Below are positions 1-11,957 of a stretch of DNA of 64,000 nt, in pieces. How positions within the stretch are numbered: position 1 is the stretch's first letter; each line of letters starts with the position of its first letter. Where the stretch lies: assembly GCA_021397835.1 (NCBI GenBank), contig JAJFZO010000396.1, positions 930,001 through 994,000 of the forward strand. Direction: 5' to 3'. A program made the position numbers and the translations under genes. The stretch is from Moringa oleifera. Its lineage: Eukaryota > Streptophyta > Magnoliopsida > Brassicales > Moringaceae. The notes under the pieces were generated by a model. The model was given only the letters and a program-made list of their open reading frames with translations. It ran no database searches and was not told the origin of the DNA.

Positions 1-41
1 GTCAAAACTCTAACCATTGGCAATGAGCTACTAGAACCATT

Positions 42-458
42 ATGGCGCAGAAGGATAAACTTTTGCTAGAAACTCAAACCCACCCCGTTGAGGCTTAACC
101 TGAGATTGAGGTCATGATCTGTCAGACCATGGAAGATACTCTCCTAGCCAAGGAACTGATCACCAAAGCTTAAGTGAAAAATGTAGATGGGTTCAAACAA
201 AATGAAGAATTTGATGTTGTAGTGACATAGGTAACATATGAGTTACTACCTGCTCTTAAGTTCCTAAATTAAGTTTAAGAAAAATATTATGAACTCGATC
301 TAAGTTCCTTGATAATGGGAGTAATTCCCTATGTCACTGTAAGAGAAGCTCTTAAAGGCGCCCTTGCTATTGAAGCTCCAACTAATCCGAAGCCTATGGT
401 CTTAATCTCAAATCAAGAAGTAGTCCCACTTGAGGCTCCAATAGACACCAAATCTTGA
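42..458 (+). pseudogene. Decayed reading frame, family unknown
   Basis: One frame from the ATG at 42 to a TGA at 456-458 (139 codons) reads as plausible protein, interrupted by five in-frame stops and no frameshift. It begins MAQKDKLLLETQTHPVEA and includes stretches such as VTVREALKGALAIEAP near its end. All five stops are TAA or TAG and could each come from CAA or CAG by a single C-to-T change, the usual decay of methylated transposon DNA. The acidic and proline-rich look resembles low-complexity plant retroelement or structural proteins, but I do not recognise the family. It may continue to the left of the window. Confidence 0.35.
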
Positions 459-3050
459 AGTGCTTTTTTACTTCTCTTTTCTTATAGTAATTTAATTCTG
501 ATGTGTTGCTCTTTTTAAAGAATAAACTTTTTTCAATGCCAATTCCTTTCACTAACTTGATCTTAAGTAATTGATCTTAATTTTCAACTTATAACTTTCG
601 ATCTAACCTAATCTTGACAACATAATCTTGATTGAAACATAACTGAAATTTTAATTAAATAATTAAGATTTACTATTTTTATTCAAATTTTAAAATCAAC
701 TACAATTCCAACCTTAATCTGACGGTCCATTAAAGTGTGATCTTAATCTTGATCTTTATATCAAATAGTTCTCGATCTGAACACTTGAAAAAAAATTTCA
801 TTTTTTAAGTAAAGAATATCTTATGTGAATTAAATCGCGATCTGAATTTACTCCTGATCTAAACTCAATCCAATCATAACTTAATTCCAATCTAGATAAA
901 AATGTAGTGAAATCCTTATCTTAATGTATAACAATAAACCCAATCTCAAACTTTGATTGGCGCGATAGCATGGCTTTGGTTTTGGCATGATCTTAGTAGT
1001 TTAACTTGCTTAACAATATGATCATGATCTCAGACTCCTGATAGTTAGCCAATTTTTTGACTTCTTAACTTTGGGATAAAAATTAATTGTCTATAGCTTC
1101 GCCTCACTAGAAAAGAAAAACATGCTCCCGTCTTCAACCTCCATTTAGATGGTCCTCTTGCTACAATAAAAACTTGGTAGGAACTGCATCTCTTGGTGGA
1201 AATCTCGACCTCAAGCACCTACCTCCTAATAGAACACCCATTCTCGTATTGATTCTCTAAATGAGCAATAACTTATGATCATCTACCTATAAACACCGAG
1301 TACGTCCTCACCTAGGTTCAAAATCTTCGTCAATCTCACATTGACTCTATCTATTCACTTTTAACTTGAGCATTAAAATGACCCTAAAGGACACATCCAC
1401 ATTCACCCCTTCTCTCTTTCATAGGAATTGCTTACTCCGTGTAGCCAAAATCTAAGGCAGTAAATGTCCAATTTTTTTTTTTAACCTTTTTCAGCAATAT
1501 CATCTAGCATTCAGTTATTATATTAAACAATATGTTGCACTATTAATTGATAAAAGAATAATTGCAAGGTATTGTTTTATTTATACAAAAAGTCAGTTGT
1601 CTAAATTAAACAATTCTTTTTTAATTTAAATATTTATATTTGTTATTGCTCAAATATGTTGTTTTGAGATAAACTAGTTATGTAGATCTTATTCCACTTG
1701 TGCAACGTTGATATTATGTATGATTTAGTAGCCTTGGTTTACTTCTTATTGTACAGAATCTTTTTCATAATTTAGAAAAAAAAGGTTTTGAATTGAAGAA
1801 AAAATTGATATATTAAATTTATTTTAATTTAAATTGTATTTTATTAATGCATTCAAGTTTATATTTAAATTTTTTTATTTCAATTAATTTAGATTGCATT
1901 TTAAAAAAATTAGAAATTTTTGAAATAATTTGTTTATAAGGAAAAAAAATATTATCAACTTGAAAAGAACATAAAAACTTAAAAAATTAAAAACAAAACC
2001 CCTTTTTTTCTTTTTTTTTCTCTTTTTTTGTATCTCTCTTCTTTCTATTCTCTTAGTTTCTCTCTCAAATTTTTTTCTCTCAAATTATTTTTGTTATTCT
2101 CTAATTATCTTAAAAAATTATCAAAATTCTTATAACAAAATTCAATTTAATTCAAATTGAAAGTTTGAATATAAATTGAGTTAATGAATAAAATAAATTT
2201 TAAAAAATAAAATTAATGTAAGATTGTTTTATTTTTACTTTTTTATAAAAAAATAGATATATTACAATAAATAATGTTACCTAAGTTAGAATCTTATTTA
2301 AATATTTTATTTTATTTTACTTTAAAACATTAACATAAATCAAATAAGTAAAAAATCGTTATTTTAATTAAGACCATTAGATCTACATGGGAGCATAGGA
2401 CCTTGAAGATGAAATAAATGATGCTTGAATTGCAATGAGAAGGCTATCTAAATGAAATGGACACACAATTGAAATTTGAAAACAAAAGTGACTTTATAAT
2501 GTCGGTAAGGCATAGAAATAAGACAAAGCAATTTTGTTGACTTTTACGTCATCATCTAATTTCAAAATGGTCACATGAAACTCATGACATTACTTTTTAG
2601 TGTCGCGCTTGATAGCATAATTAATATATACATTATATTATAATAAGATCTTTTTTGGTGAAAAAAGGGGGATTTTACATTTGTTTAATTTATTTTAAAA
2701 CATATTTTAATATATATATTAAATTATTTTATTTTCATATTTTATTTTTAAATAATTTTTTATTTAGTTTAATTCAAATATTTTTTAATTATCATTCATA
2801 AGAAATAATTAAACCCTTTCATGTCCTTCATTGTTTTCTTATTAATTTTATTTTCATTCATATTTGTTTTTTTTTCAGTTGCTCTACATTAAATGATATC
2901 ACAAAACAATACAACTTTTGGTAAAGATTATATAAAATCATAATATTTACTTCACGTTAATAATCAGGTTTTTATGTTCAAAAAATAATAAATCAAGACT
3001 TTGATTTGTCAATTTAGTCAAAATAAATATTAAGTCAAATGATTATGAAA
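459..3050. other. Intergenic AT-rich DNA, no gene seen
   Basis: I see no coding structure here. The first part (500-1450) is less AT-rich and may be old repeat sequence. A pyrimidine-rich stretch (runs of C/T on the plus strand) lies at about 1998-2090, and the rest is poly-A/poly-T-rich low-complexity DNA. Confidence 0.5.
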
Positions 3051-3059
3051 AATTAAATA

Positions 3060-3310
3060 TATCTTCATTATTAAAATGTTTAAAAATAATTCAAATAAAG
3101 TTTTCACTTTATTTTGGGACCATCTATTAAATTTAAATAATTTTTAATGTATATTATTTTCATTACTTAAAAAGTTTTGAAACTTTTTGTAACGATAGGT
3201 TGATTATTTTTTTTACTTTTATGAAAAATTTTAAGTTAAAAATTATAAAATTTTTAATTTAAATATTCTTATTTTTAAAACTTTTTATAAGATTCAATTT
3301 AGTCTGAATT
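3060..3310 (+). repeat. Dispersed ~300-bp repeat, copy 1
   Basis: This copy belongs to a diverged interspersed family seen seven times in the window. The shared core reads roughly TGATAGTTTGAATAT, then T-run, ACATT, then AAAATTTTAAGTTAAAATT. Here the core is at about 3190-3260 on the plus strand. No coding capacity is visible. Confidence 0.4.
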
Positions 3311-4449
3311 GATAGATTACTATTCGATTTGTTTTTTTTAATATAATAATTTAATTAATAATACAGAATAATCATCAAAATTTTATAAGATATTTACTTT
3401 AAAACTTTTTATTATCTTTATTTTTTAATATTATAATTTGATAATTTGTCTTCTTGGTTCGTATTATCTAATATATTCAATTGTATCATTAAATAACAAA
3501 TATTTTGATTTGTTTTCCTTTTATGTTTTGTCATTTTCTCTTTCCATTTGATTTTTTTTTAAAAAAAAAAGGTTAATTGGCATCATTCACCATACCAAAT
3601 GACACCCTTTTGATGATGAAGACTTTGTCTTTTTCTCTTCATTACTTAGGAATGTATCTCTTCATTTCTTTAATCAAATCCGTAAATCTCCCTTTACCAA
3701 TTAATTTAATTTTAAATTTTCATTTTTATTTACAATTAATTTTTGACCATTTTATATTATTTTAATCTCAATATTAAAATAAATAAAACTTAAATTATCT
3801 CCTTAATCATACCCATAGTTAATCAATATCATAACCTTTGGATTCTTCAATCAGACACTATATTTATTTAAACAAAGTCTATTACATACCTAAGCAAACT
3901 TGTGGGTTTGACACATTGAAATTATGGGTAGTTGATTATTTTAAATTTAAATTTGAATTTTAATATCAATATTACTGTCTTTGATTGTGATTTAAATTTA
4001 TAAAATTAAACACTAAAATTATTAAAAAGAATAATAGTAAAAAAAAAAAAGGATCCGAGGACTTTGTCGTGAATCCTTAATCATATGATTAGATGCTTGT
4101 TTATTAGGCACATAGGTTGCTAAATTATTGTGAGTCCACGTGTTTTGAAGGTGATACGTACTCTCCCAATTAGATGCATAAATACAAACAACATGTTGGC
4201 ACTAAATTATTAGATCTATTTGTGGGTGATCCACAACTACTACTTTTAATCAAATCCATAAAGAAGGTGTTTGTTTTTGGATCTGTCTTTCTCAGTCAGA
4301 TTTTGCAAGAAAAAGAAGACAAATCTAAAAGGAAAAACAAATGGAATGTGATTCGGGCCAATGCATCTTCCTTTATGGTAAAAAGGTTTTTAAAGGAAAT
4401 TTGATTTATAATAAATGTGTTTATACATAAATGTTTTCAAAAGGGCAAG

Positions 4450-5525
4450 GATTATAATAAGTTTTAATATTTATTTAATATTATGAATTAAATTTTTGTA
4501 TTTAAAAAATAATGAATTAAATTTTAATTTATTAATTTAATCAAAATTAAATTTTTTAAAATATTTTAATAATTAAAAATATTTAAATGAAAGATATTAT
4601 ATAACAAATTTTTATTTAAATTTTTTTATAAAAGCAAAGAAATATTCAAACTATTGATATTAAAAATTAAAAATTTTTGGGTATTAAAAATATATTTTAA
4701 AATTAAAATAAATATCATTTAAAACCATTAGTTTTATCTCCTCTTTCCAATCAAATCCGAACTTTCAAAATGTATCCAAACAAACTCTGATTTATTGATT
4801 TTGTCTAAATTAACCTAAATTCAAAATAATTATAAAAAATTAATAATTTTTTCATTGTTAAAAATGACTAAAGACTTTTCAAATAGATTTTATATTTATT
4901 TTGATTTTATCTCCCAAATTTAAAATTTTTTCAACTAATCAACTATTTTCTATGAATTTTTAAAAATTTTGATAGTATATTTTTAAGAAAAATATTTTTA
5001 ATATTTAAAAAAAAATTAAATTTTTTATAATGATAGCTTAAATATTTTATTACATTCATGAAAAATTATAAGTCAATATTCATCGTAAAATATCTCTAAT
5101 TTAAATATCATTAGTATTTAAATTTTTCATTCAATTTTGACAAAATTGAAATGTTAAGGATTGTTTGGGTACATTTTGAAAATAAATGTTTAATTGGAAA
5201 GAGAGGATAAAACTTAAGGTTTTAAATGATATTTACCTATTAAAATTTTGTATTATCAAAAAAATTCAAAAATTATAAAAAATAAATTTTATTCAAAAAT
5301 TGTTTACATTGAGTGATAAACTTAAAAATGAACTAAAAATTTCATCTGTATCATTTTTTAAGAATTTAATAATAAATATATTTTTAATTTTTTATATTCA
5401 TTTGAGTTAAAGATCTACTTTAAACTAAATTAATAAATTAAAATTTAATTTATTATTTTTTAAATATAAAAACTTGATTAATAATGTAAAATAAATATTA
5501 CAATTTTATGTAATTTTATTTTTTA
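4450..5525. mobile_element. Inverted-repeat (foldback/MITE-like) element
   Basis: The stretch 4450-4790 is matched in reverse complement by 5155-5525. Examples are AAAATGTATCCAAACAA near 4768 against TTGTTTGGGTACATTTT near 5164, and ATATTTATTT near 4468 against AAATAAATAT near 5489. The loop between the arms (about 4800-5150) contains a plus-strand copy of the dispersed ~300-bp repeat. There is no open reading frame. The structure fits a non-autonomous DNA element with long inverted arms, later invaded by, or carrying, another repeat. The ends and target duplication could not be fixed by eye. Confidence 0.5.
4850..5150 (+). repeat. Dispersed ~300-bp repeat, copy 2
   Basis: The core reads AATGATAGCTTAAATATTTT at about 5029, followed by ACATTCATGAAAAATTATAA. 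It matches the reverse complement of the copy at 9150-9500. Confidence 0.45.
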
Positions 5526-5529
5526 AATT

Positions 5530-7950
5530 AAATTTAAAAAATTTTGAGAAACTAAATATTAAATTGCCATCAAACCAAAGGTTAAATCTGATAATGAGAT
5601 AAATAATTATAAGATAAAAATCATTTAAAATTTTAATTTAATTTTTTAATTATTTTTATTTTTAAAATAAATCAAAATAATTTTAAATTTTTTAATTTTT
5701 TTAAAATTAAATCTTTGTTGAAATAGTTTAAACATTATTAATAATATTTTAATTAACAAAAAATAAAACTTAAATTATGTAACGATAGTGTATAAGACAA
5801 ACCAATAACACATGTGTTTGCTCAATTTTTTTGACCTAAAACCCTTTTGCACTCATCTGCCTTTGATTGCCCAAATTGAAAGTTTTTCTTCCCCAAATTG
5901 CAACAATATGTGCATTGTTTTTATTCTTTACACTTTATTGCAAATGGAATTGTCATGAACTTTTTGGTGTTTGTATTGAAGGTTCATCTTCGTGTTTTTT
6001 TAAGGTTTATTAGATATGGGAGATAAGATTTGATTATTATGATGAAATAAAATTAATTTAAATTATGTAATAATTAATTGATATACATAATAATTTTTTA
6101 ATTTGATTTTTTCAATTTTTAATTATATTTATTATCTTTTCACTTAAAAAATAAGATTATAAAATTAATCTTCTAAATGTGAGCAATTATTAAACATTAA
6201 TTTTAAATATTTAATCAATAATACTAATATTTTAAAATAAGTTAGATTAATTCAAAATAATATTTTATATAAAAAAATTTGAAAATTAAAGTAATATAAT
6301 ATAATATAACATTAGTGACAAGTTTAAATTGTATTATAATTAATTAATGAATATATATAATTGTTAATTTATTTAATCTTTAAAAATATATTTATATCAA
6401 TTTAAAATAAATTTTTTAATTGTGATGTTAATGATATAATATAGATTTTAATTTTATTCAATAATTTATCCCACCATTTCAAGGGATAATTTTATTCCAA
6501 CTATTCAAGAAAATAAAATTATCTCCTCCTAATAGGATAAAAAAAAAATTGGATAAGCTTATTTTAATCTCATTATTGCACTAAATATAAAATTTAGATA
6601 AAAATTTATCATATCCAATCAGTATACAACCAATATGGCGTTAGGTAGGCTTTTGAAAAAAATGAAAGGAGTTGACCAGTAGTTGATTGACATATATTTT
6701 CATGATTAACAACTTTTAATATTAAAATTTAATTAAATATATTTTAAAATTCAAATTTTAATTAAAAATAAAATTTACAATTTTAGACGATTTTTACTTA
6801 TAATTATAATATAAATAATATTATATACTCAAATAAATAATATAAAAAGTAAAAATAATAATCATTTTAAAGAATAATCATGATATTAAAATTTTATTTA
6901 TAATTTTTTTAAAAAATTCTTCCTAAAATTTTTATAATAAAATGAAATCATTTTGATAACATAAATAAGTCACATTTAAAATTGAACCTGTTAAAAATTC
7001 AATTCGGAATTCAACTGATAAGGTCCATTAATTTGATTTAAGTTTTAAAATGTTAATTAAAATATATAGCTAATAATAAATATAATATTATTTTGATCCA
7101 TTTTATATTATAAAATATTATTTATTTTATGATATTATCTATTACAAATTAATATGTTTGTAATTTTAAAATATATAATTTAAAAATAAAAATATCATGT
7201 ATAATAATGTAATAATATAATTTTAAATTATGTAATTTATAAAACCTTGATTCATTAAACCGAGTGAGATATCAAATATCTTGGATACTATTAATTAATG
7301 TTTAAGGGCTCAATGGTCATTTAATACTTCGTTTTTTTTAATTCATAATATGCTTAATTAAAAGGTTGTCAAGGCCCCACGGTGCTGCCGCGGTTGTTGG
7401 AAAAGGACCAATTAACCAGAGCCGCGTTTCCCTGTTGTTCATGGAAAAGGAATCATAAAAATATTGACAAATAAATTATTAATTGAAATTATAATCACAA
7501 GCCAAAAATTAGATAAAAATTAAATTAAGATTTATTAGCTTTTAATTAGGTAAAAATATTGATTTTTTTAAAAAATCTATTGAAAATATCTTCTCGACTT
7601 AAATCTTGTTACATCAATTTACTCAATTTTCCGTTTTGAAAAATTAAATATTTTGTAAAAACAATTTAAAAATAACTAAAAAGAGAAAGAGAGAAAAAAA
7701 AAGGAATAAGCAAAAAATAAAAATAAAACATAATTAATTTTTTTAGTGTTTAATTTTTCTTCACCTTTATTTTCTCTTTCTCTATCATTTTTTATTCTCA
7801 AACTATAATAAAAAATTAATTTTACAAAATAATATTTAAAGTAAATATAAAAAATTGAAATTAAAGTGATTTTTAATTTGAACATCGAATTTTATTTTGA
7901 TTTAATTTTATCTTAAAAATATTAGTTTAATCTAAATTAAACTTTAGCTT
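5530..7950. other. Intergenic AT-rich DNA, no gene seen
   Basis: This stretch is almost entirely low-complexity A/T sequence. A short more GC-rich patch at about 7370-7440 holds CCCCACGGTGCTGCCGCGG. It has no supported reading frame. Its origin is unknown. Confidence 0.5.
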
Positions 7951-7959
7951 AAAATTAAT

Positions 7960-8240
7960 TATAAAAAATTTAAAATATTTTATACTCCATTTAAAGTCTG
8001 TCAATCAAATTGAAACTGCTTTAGACTCACAAGCTATTTTTATAAATTTTTTAATTTTTTTATAATATACTTTTTAAAAAAAATACTTTCAATACTAAAA
8101 TTTTTTTAATGATAGTTTGAATATATCTTTAAATTTATATAAAATTTTAAATTAAAATATATTTTATAATATATTTAATTTAAATATTTAAATTTTTTTA
8201 ATAAAATTTAATTAAAATCAAATTGAAATACTAGATATAA
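7960..8240 (+). repeat. Dispersed ~300-bp repeat, copy 3
   Basis: The core AATGATAGTTTGAATATATC lies near 8108, followed by TATATAAAATTTTAAATTAA. It is diverged from the other copies by indels in A/T runs. Confidence 0.45.
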
Positions 8241-8249
8241 AATTTTAAA

Positions 8250-9140
8250 AAATTGAAATTTGAAGTTCAAATTAAAAAACAGAATTTTTTTTCATATTTA
8301 CTCTAACATTTATTTTGATTAAAACTTAAAAGTTTATATATATAATTAAATAATTAATAAAATAAAAATTGAAATTACTAAGCACACTTAATATAAAAAA
8401 TTTTAAATATTTATTTATTTATAAAATTATATAAAATAAAAAATCCATAAGGAGCATCATAATTCCTCTTTTATATTTTTCTACAAAGACATCATTCCTT
8501 ACATGGAAAATTTTGATAATGTGGGGACATGTTAGCATGCATGGTGAGCAGAATGATAGTGTGTGAACTGATAGGTAAGCAACGTGATCAACATGAGAAT
8601 TAGAAAAGTAATTAAAATAAACAAAAGGTGATTTGTAGTCTTAATTTGTAATTAACTTGTGGCCGTGGGGTCCAATTTTCACACGCCATCCGATTATTTT
8701 ACTAAAATAAAAACCAATTTGATCGATTTTGACCAAAATCGACAACTTTATTCATCATCTATAAGGAAATTAGCCACTATAATTGCTTCATTAACTTATT
8801 TTATTCGGGTCGGCCATGCATGTTTGATGAGTTATAATTGATTTTCAATTTTATTAAAAATAAAATATTTTTTAAAAATTGTGGTATATGTCAATGAGAC
8901 TTTGGATTCAGCTGAAAGTTATTAATTTAATTAAATATAAATTCAGAGTTTTTATATAATTTAATAAACTTAAATCAAGGTAAGAATATTTTAAGATAGA
9001 ATATAAAAATCAAAGGAGTTCAATCATATTCAACTATATATATATAATTAATCTTAATTTAGAAGTTAACATTTTTCTTTAGATACATATTATTTAAAAT
9101 TTTGAATTTTATTTTTAATAAAAAAATTTTACTTTTAAAA
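8250..9140. other. Intergenic, no gene seen
   Basis: AT-rich sequence with a slightly richer patch at about 8450-8840. A 60-codon frame inside it has no family resemblance that I recognise and I do not call it. Confidence 0.45.
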
Positions 9141-9149
9141 TATCTCTAA

Positions 9150-9500
9150 ATAAATTTTAATTTGTCAATTTTGATCAAATTAAACATTATTAAAAAATTT
9201 AAAATTAAATATATTTAAATTAAAGATAATTTTTACAACAAATTTTGACTTAAAATTTTTTTATGAATGTAAAAAAATATTCAAGCTACCGTCATATAAA
9301 AATTTCAAAATTTTGAGTATCAAAATTATTTTTTTAAAAAATTTACTATCAAAAATTAAAAAAATTATAAAAACAAACTAACTCATTTAGTACAAAATTA
9401 TTTAAATTTAAGAGATAAAATCGAAATAGAATATAAAATCTATTTGATTAATTTTTTAGATATTTTAATAAAAAATGTTATTAATTTTTTATAATTATCT
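9150..9500 (-). repeat. Dispersed ~300-bp repeat, copy 4
   Basis: Reverse-oriented copy. AAATTTTGACTTAAAATT lies near 9241, followed by ATGAATGTAAAAAAATATTC and AAGCTACCGTCAT. It is the clearest partner of the plus-strand copy at 4850-5150. Confidence 0.45.
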
Positions 9501-9611
9501 TTACTAATATTCAATTTGAATAAAATCAATCGATTAAGATTTGTTTAAAAATATTTTTAAAAAATAAAATTTAAAATAATTTTTAATTTTTAGACATTAA
9601 TTTTATTATTA

Positions 9612-9655
9612 TTATTTTAACATAAGTTAATTATTATTATTATTATTATTATTTT
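9612..9655. repeat. ATT/TTA trinucleotide microsatellite
   Basis: Two short runs of ATT repeats are separated by TTTAACATAAGTTA. This is a simple sequence repeat in intergenic DNA. Confidence 0.7.
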
Positions 9656-10439
9656 AGTGTAAATCAATTTTTAATATTTTTATTAAAATCACAAATGTCA
9701 AAAACGTGATCCATTTTTTAAATTACAAAAGCTAATTATTTTAATTCTATTATTCTTCAATTGGTCCAACTTGGTAAAACAACTCAATTGTATGGTCAAA
9801 TTGAAACCTTTTGGGAAACGTGTAGCTTTTAAATAAAAAACAGGACGACATTTTTGAAAGGTTGACCTCCTAGCCATCTGTTCATACTCCTCATAACAAG
9901 TCGGTACACAAATTGAATTTATTTGGTAAATAAAATTGTTTTACCAAACTTAAGATAGTAATAATGAAATAAATAATGATAATATTTTAATTTATATTAT
10001 TGAAATAAATATTATAAAAATAAGATTAATTTTTTAATTTATTATTTATATTTTTAAAATAATATTATTTTAATAATATAAACAAATTAATTCGATTTTA
10101 AATAAACTGCATTGATCAAAATGAATGATTCAGTATGATTTTTTAAAAACATTAGATGCAATCACTTCTCAATGAATAATAATTTCACTATTTTTATTAA
10201 TTTATAATTTATTTATTTTTTTTATATAAATAGAAAACAAATATAAAACAATATGCTAAGTTTACATTTTATTTAAATCTTGTTGTATCAATTAATTTTA
10301 TTTTATATTCAAAATTTTAATTTAAATTAAACTGAATTATGTTTTCTAAAATTTGAGAATTAAAAAAAAACAAATATAAGTAAATATAAAAAATTATGAA
10401 ATTTGTGTTCTTTTATATTTAAAATTCGCCGTTTCAATC

Positions 10440-10770
10440 TTTTCAATTATGCATTTAAATTTTTAATTTAAATTAATTAAGAATACCAAAATTATAGATT
10501 TTATATAATAAATTTTAACATAAAATTTTATACAAATGTAAAAAATGATTAAACTGTCATCACAAAAAATTTTAAATTTTTTTAGTACTCAAAATATTTT
10601 ATTTTAATTGTATAATATCAAAGATTTAGAAAAATTATAATAAAATAACTCAAGAATCCAAAATTGTTCTAATTTGAGGGATAAACTTGCAATAGTGTGA
10701 AGAATTTAGTTGGGTTTTTTTTTTTTGAAATATTTTAACTACGAGAATATTATTAATTTTACAAAAATTT
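10440..10770 (-). repeat. Dispersed ~300-bp repeat, copy 5
   Basis: Reverse-oriented copy with the core TAAAATTTTATACAAATG near 10522, followed by AAACTGTCATCAC. It sits about 1.1 kb upstream of the transporter gene. Confidence 0.4.
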
Positions 10771-11224
10771 AAATTAAAATCTGATCAAACCTTTAGGATT
10801 TTTTCTTGTATTTATCAAAAAAATATTGTTTTTTGAAAATAATAAAAAATTATAAACTAAAAAAGTTCTCTCTTTTAAAATTCTTTTATCTTTTTTCTTG
10901 GATTCTTTATCCAAATAATTTTAAAAAAATTTACAATTTTTAAAAATAAATTTTAATTTGATTTAAATTCAAAGTGTTAAATCAATTACTAAAATAGAAT
11001 TGGATTTAAAATTTAGATGTAGTATAATTTTTTTAACATTGACCCTTCATTAAATCAATTTTTAAAAATAAAGATTAGAAATTGACCAAATTACCACCCA
11101 AAAAAAAAAAAAAAACTACTGAGAGTCCGACGTGCGGTACTGATGGAACCAACGTGGAATAGATGCCATATCCTGGGTGCCCAGGTTGGCTGTCTGGATT
11201 TGGTGCTACCGTCAGCACATGCTG

Positions 11225-11232
11225 CCACGTGA
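11225..11232. promoter_or_regulatory. G-box CACGTG upstream of transporter gene
   Basis: A palindromic CACGTG (context GCCACGTGAAC) lies about 210 bp upstream of the candidate TATA box of the downstream transporter. G-boxes are bound by plant bZIP and bHLH factors in light and abscisic-acid responses. That this one works is inference. It sits in a more GC-rich 300-bp patch, as expected for a proximal promoter. Confidence 0.4.
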
Positions 11233-11439
11233 ACACCTCTCCTTCCCTACAACTCAAATTTGATAAAGTCGTTAATTTCCGCTGAATTGCCTTCTCCACT
11301 CGCTCCATGTGTAATATTAACCAGTTTTTAAAAATTACTCGCAAGCACACAAAAGAGGAAAATACCCAAAAAGAAATATCAGTGCGGCTGTTGTTCTTAC
11401 GTGCTGAAATTACAATTCAAACCTTTTGTCTGGGGCCAT

Positions 11440-11565
11440 CTATATATGAGACGACTGAGTAACAGAGATGATGCCGAGAAGCGCAGGTTAGTGAGCAGAG
11501 AAGAGCAGGCCGAGAAGCGCAGGGAGAATCAAAACTCCTATTGGCGACTAATTGTGAGGGGAATT
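11440..11565 (+). promoter_or_regulatory. TATA box and 5' leader of transporter gene
   Basis: CTATATATGAG at 11440-11450 is a good TATA box, placing transcription start near 11470 and giving a leader of about 95 nt before the ATG at 11566. The leader region contains a short upstream frame (ATGATGCCGAGAAGC..., seven codons, stop at 11489-11491) if transcription starts at or before 11468. It also contains a direct repeat of GCCGAGAAGCGCAGG (about 11473 and 11509). The main frame is also open upstream of 11566, so an N-terminal extension starting at 11446 cannot be excluded from sequence alone. Confidence 0.5.
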
Positions 11566-11914
11566 ATGGCGGGTCAATCGCGCAAGTGGATGATTCTGGT
11601 GGCCACAATTTGGATTCAAGCCTTCACGGGTACCAACTTCGATTTCTCGGCTTACTCCTCGAATTTAAAGTCGGTTTTGGGGATCTCTCAGGTGCAGTTG
11701 AATTACTTGGCTGTGGCCTCTGATTTGGGGAAGGTTTTTGGTTGGTCCTCCGGTTTGGCTCTCATGCATTTCCCTTTGTGGGTTGTCCTTTTCATGGCTG
11801 CCTTCATGGGCTTATTTGGGTACGGTCTTCAATGGCTCGTCATTAGCAGAGTTATCGCTTTGCCTTATATAGTGGTACGCTCTCTCTCTTTCTCTCTCTC
11901 TCCCTCTCCCTCTC

Positions 11915-11957
<43 letters not shown>

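Noticed and set aside
4174..4404. 76-codon plus-strand frame
   Set aside because: The region is a little less AT-rich than its surroundings, but the translation shows no family and no gene context.
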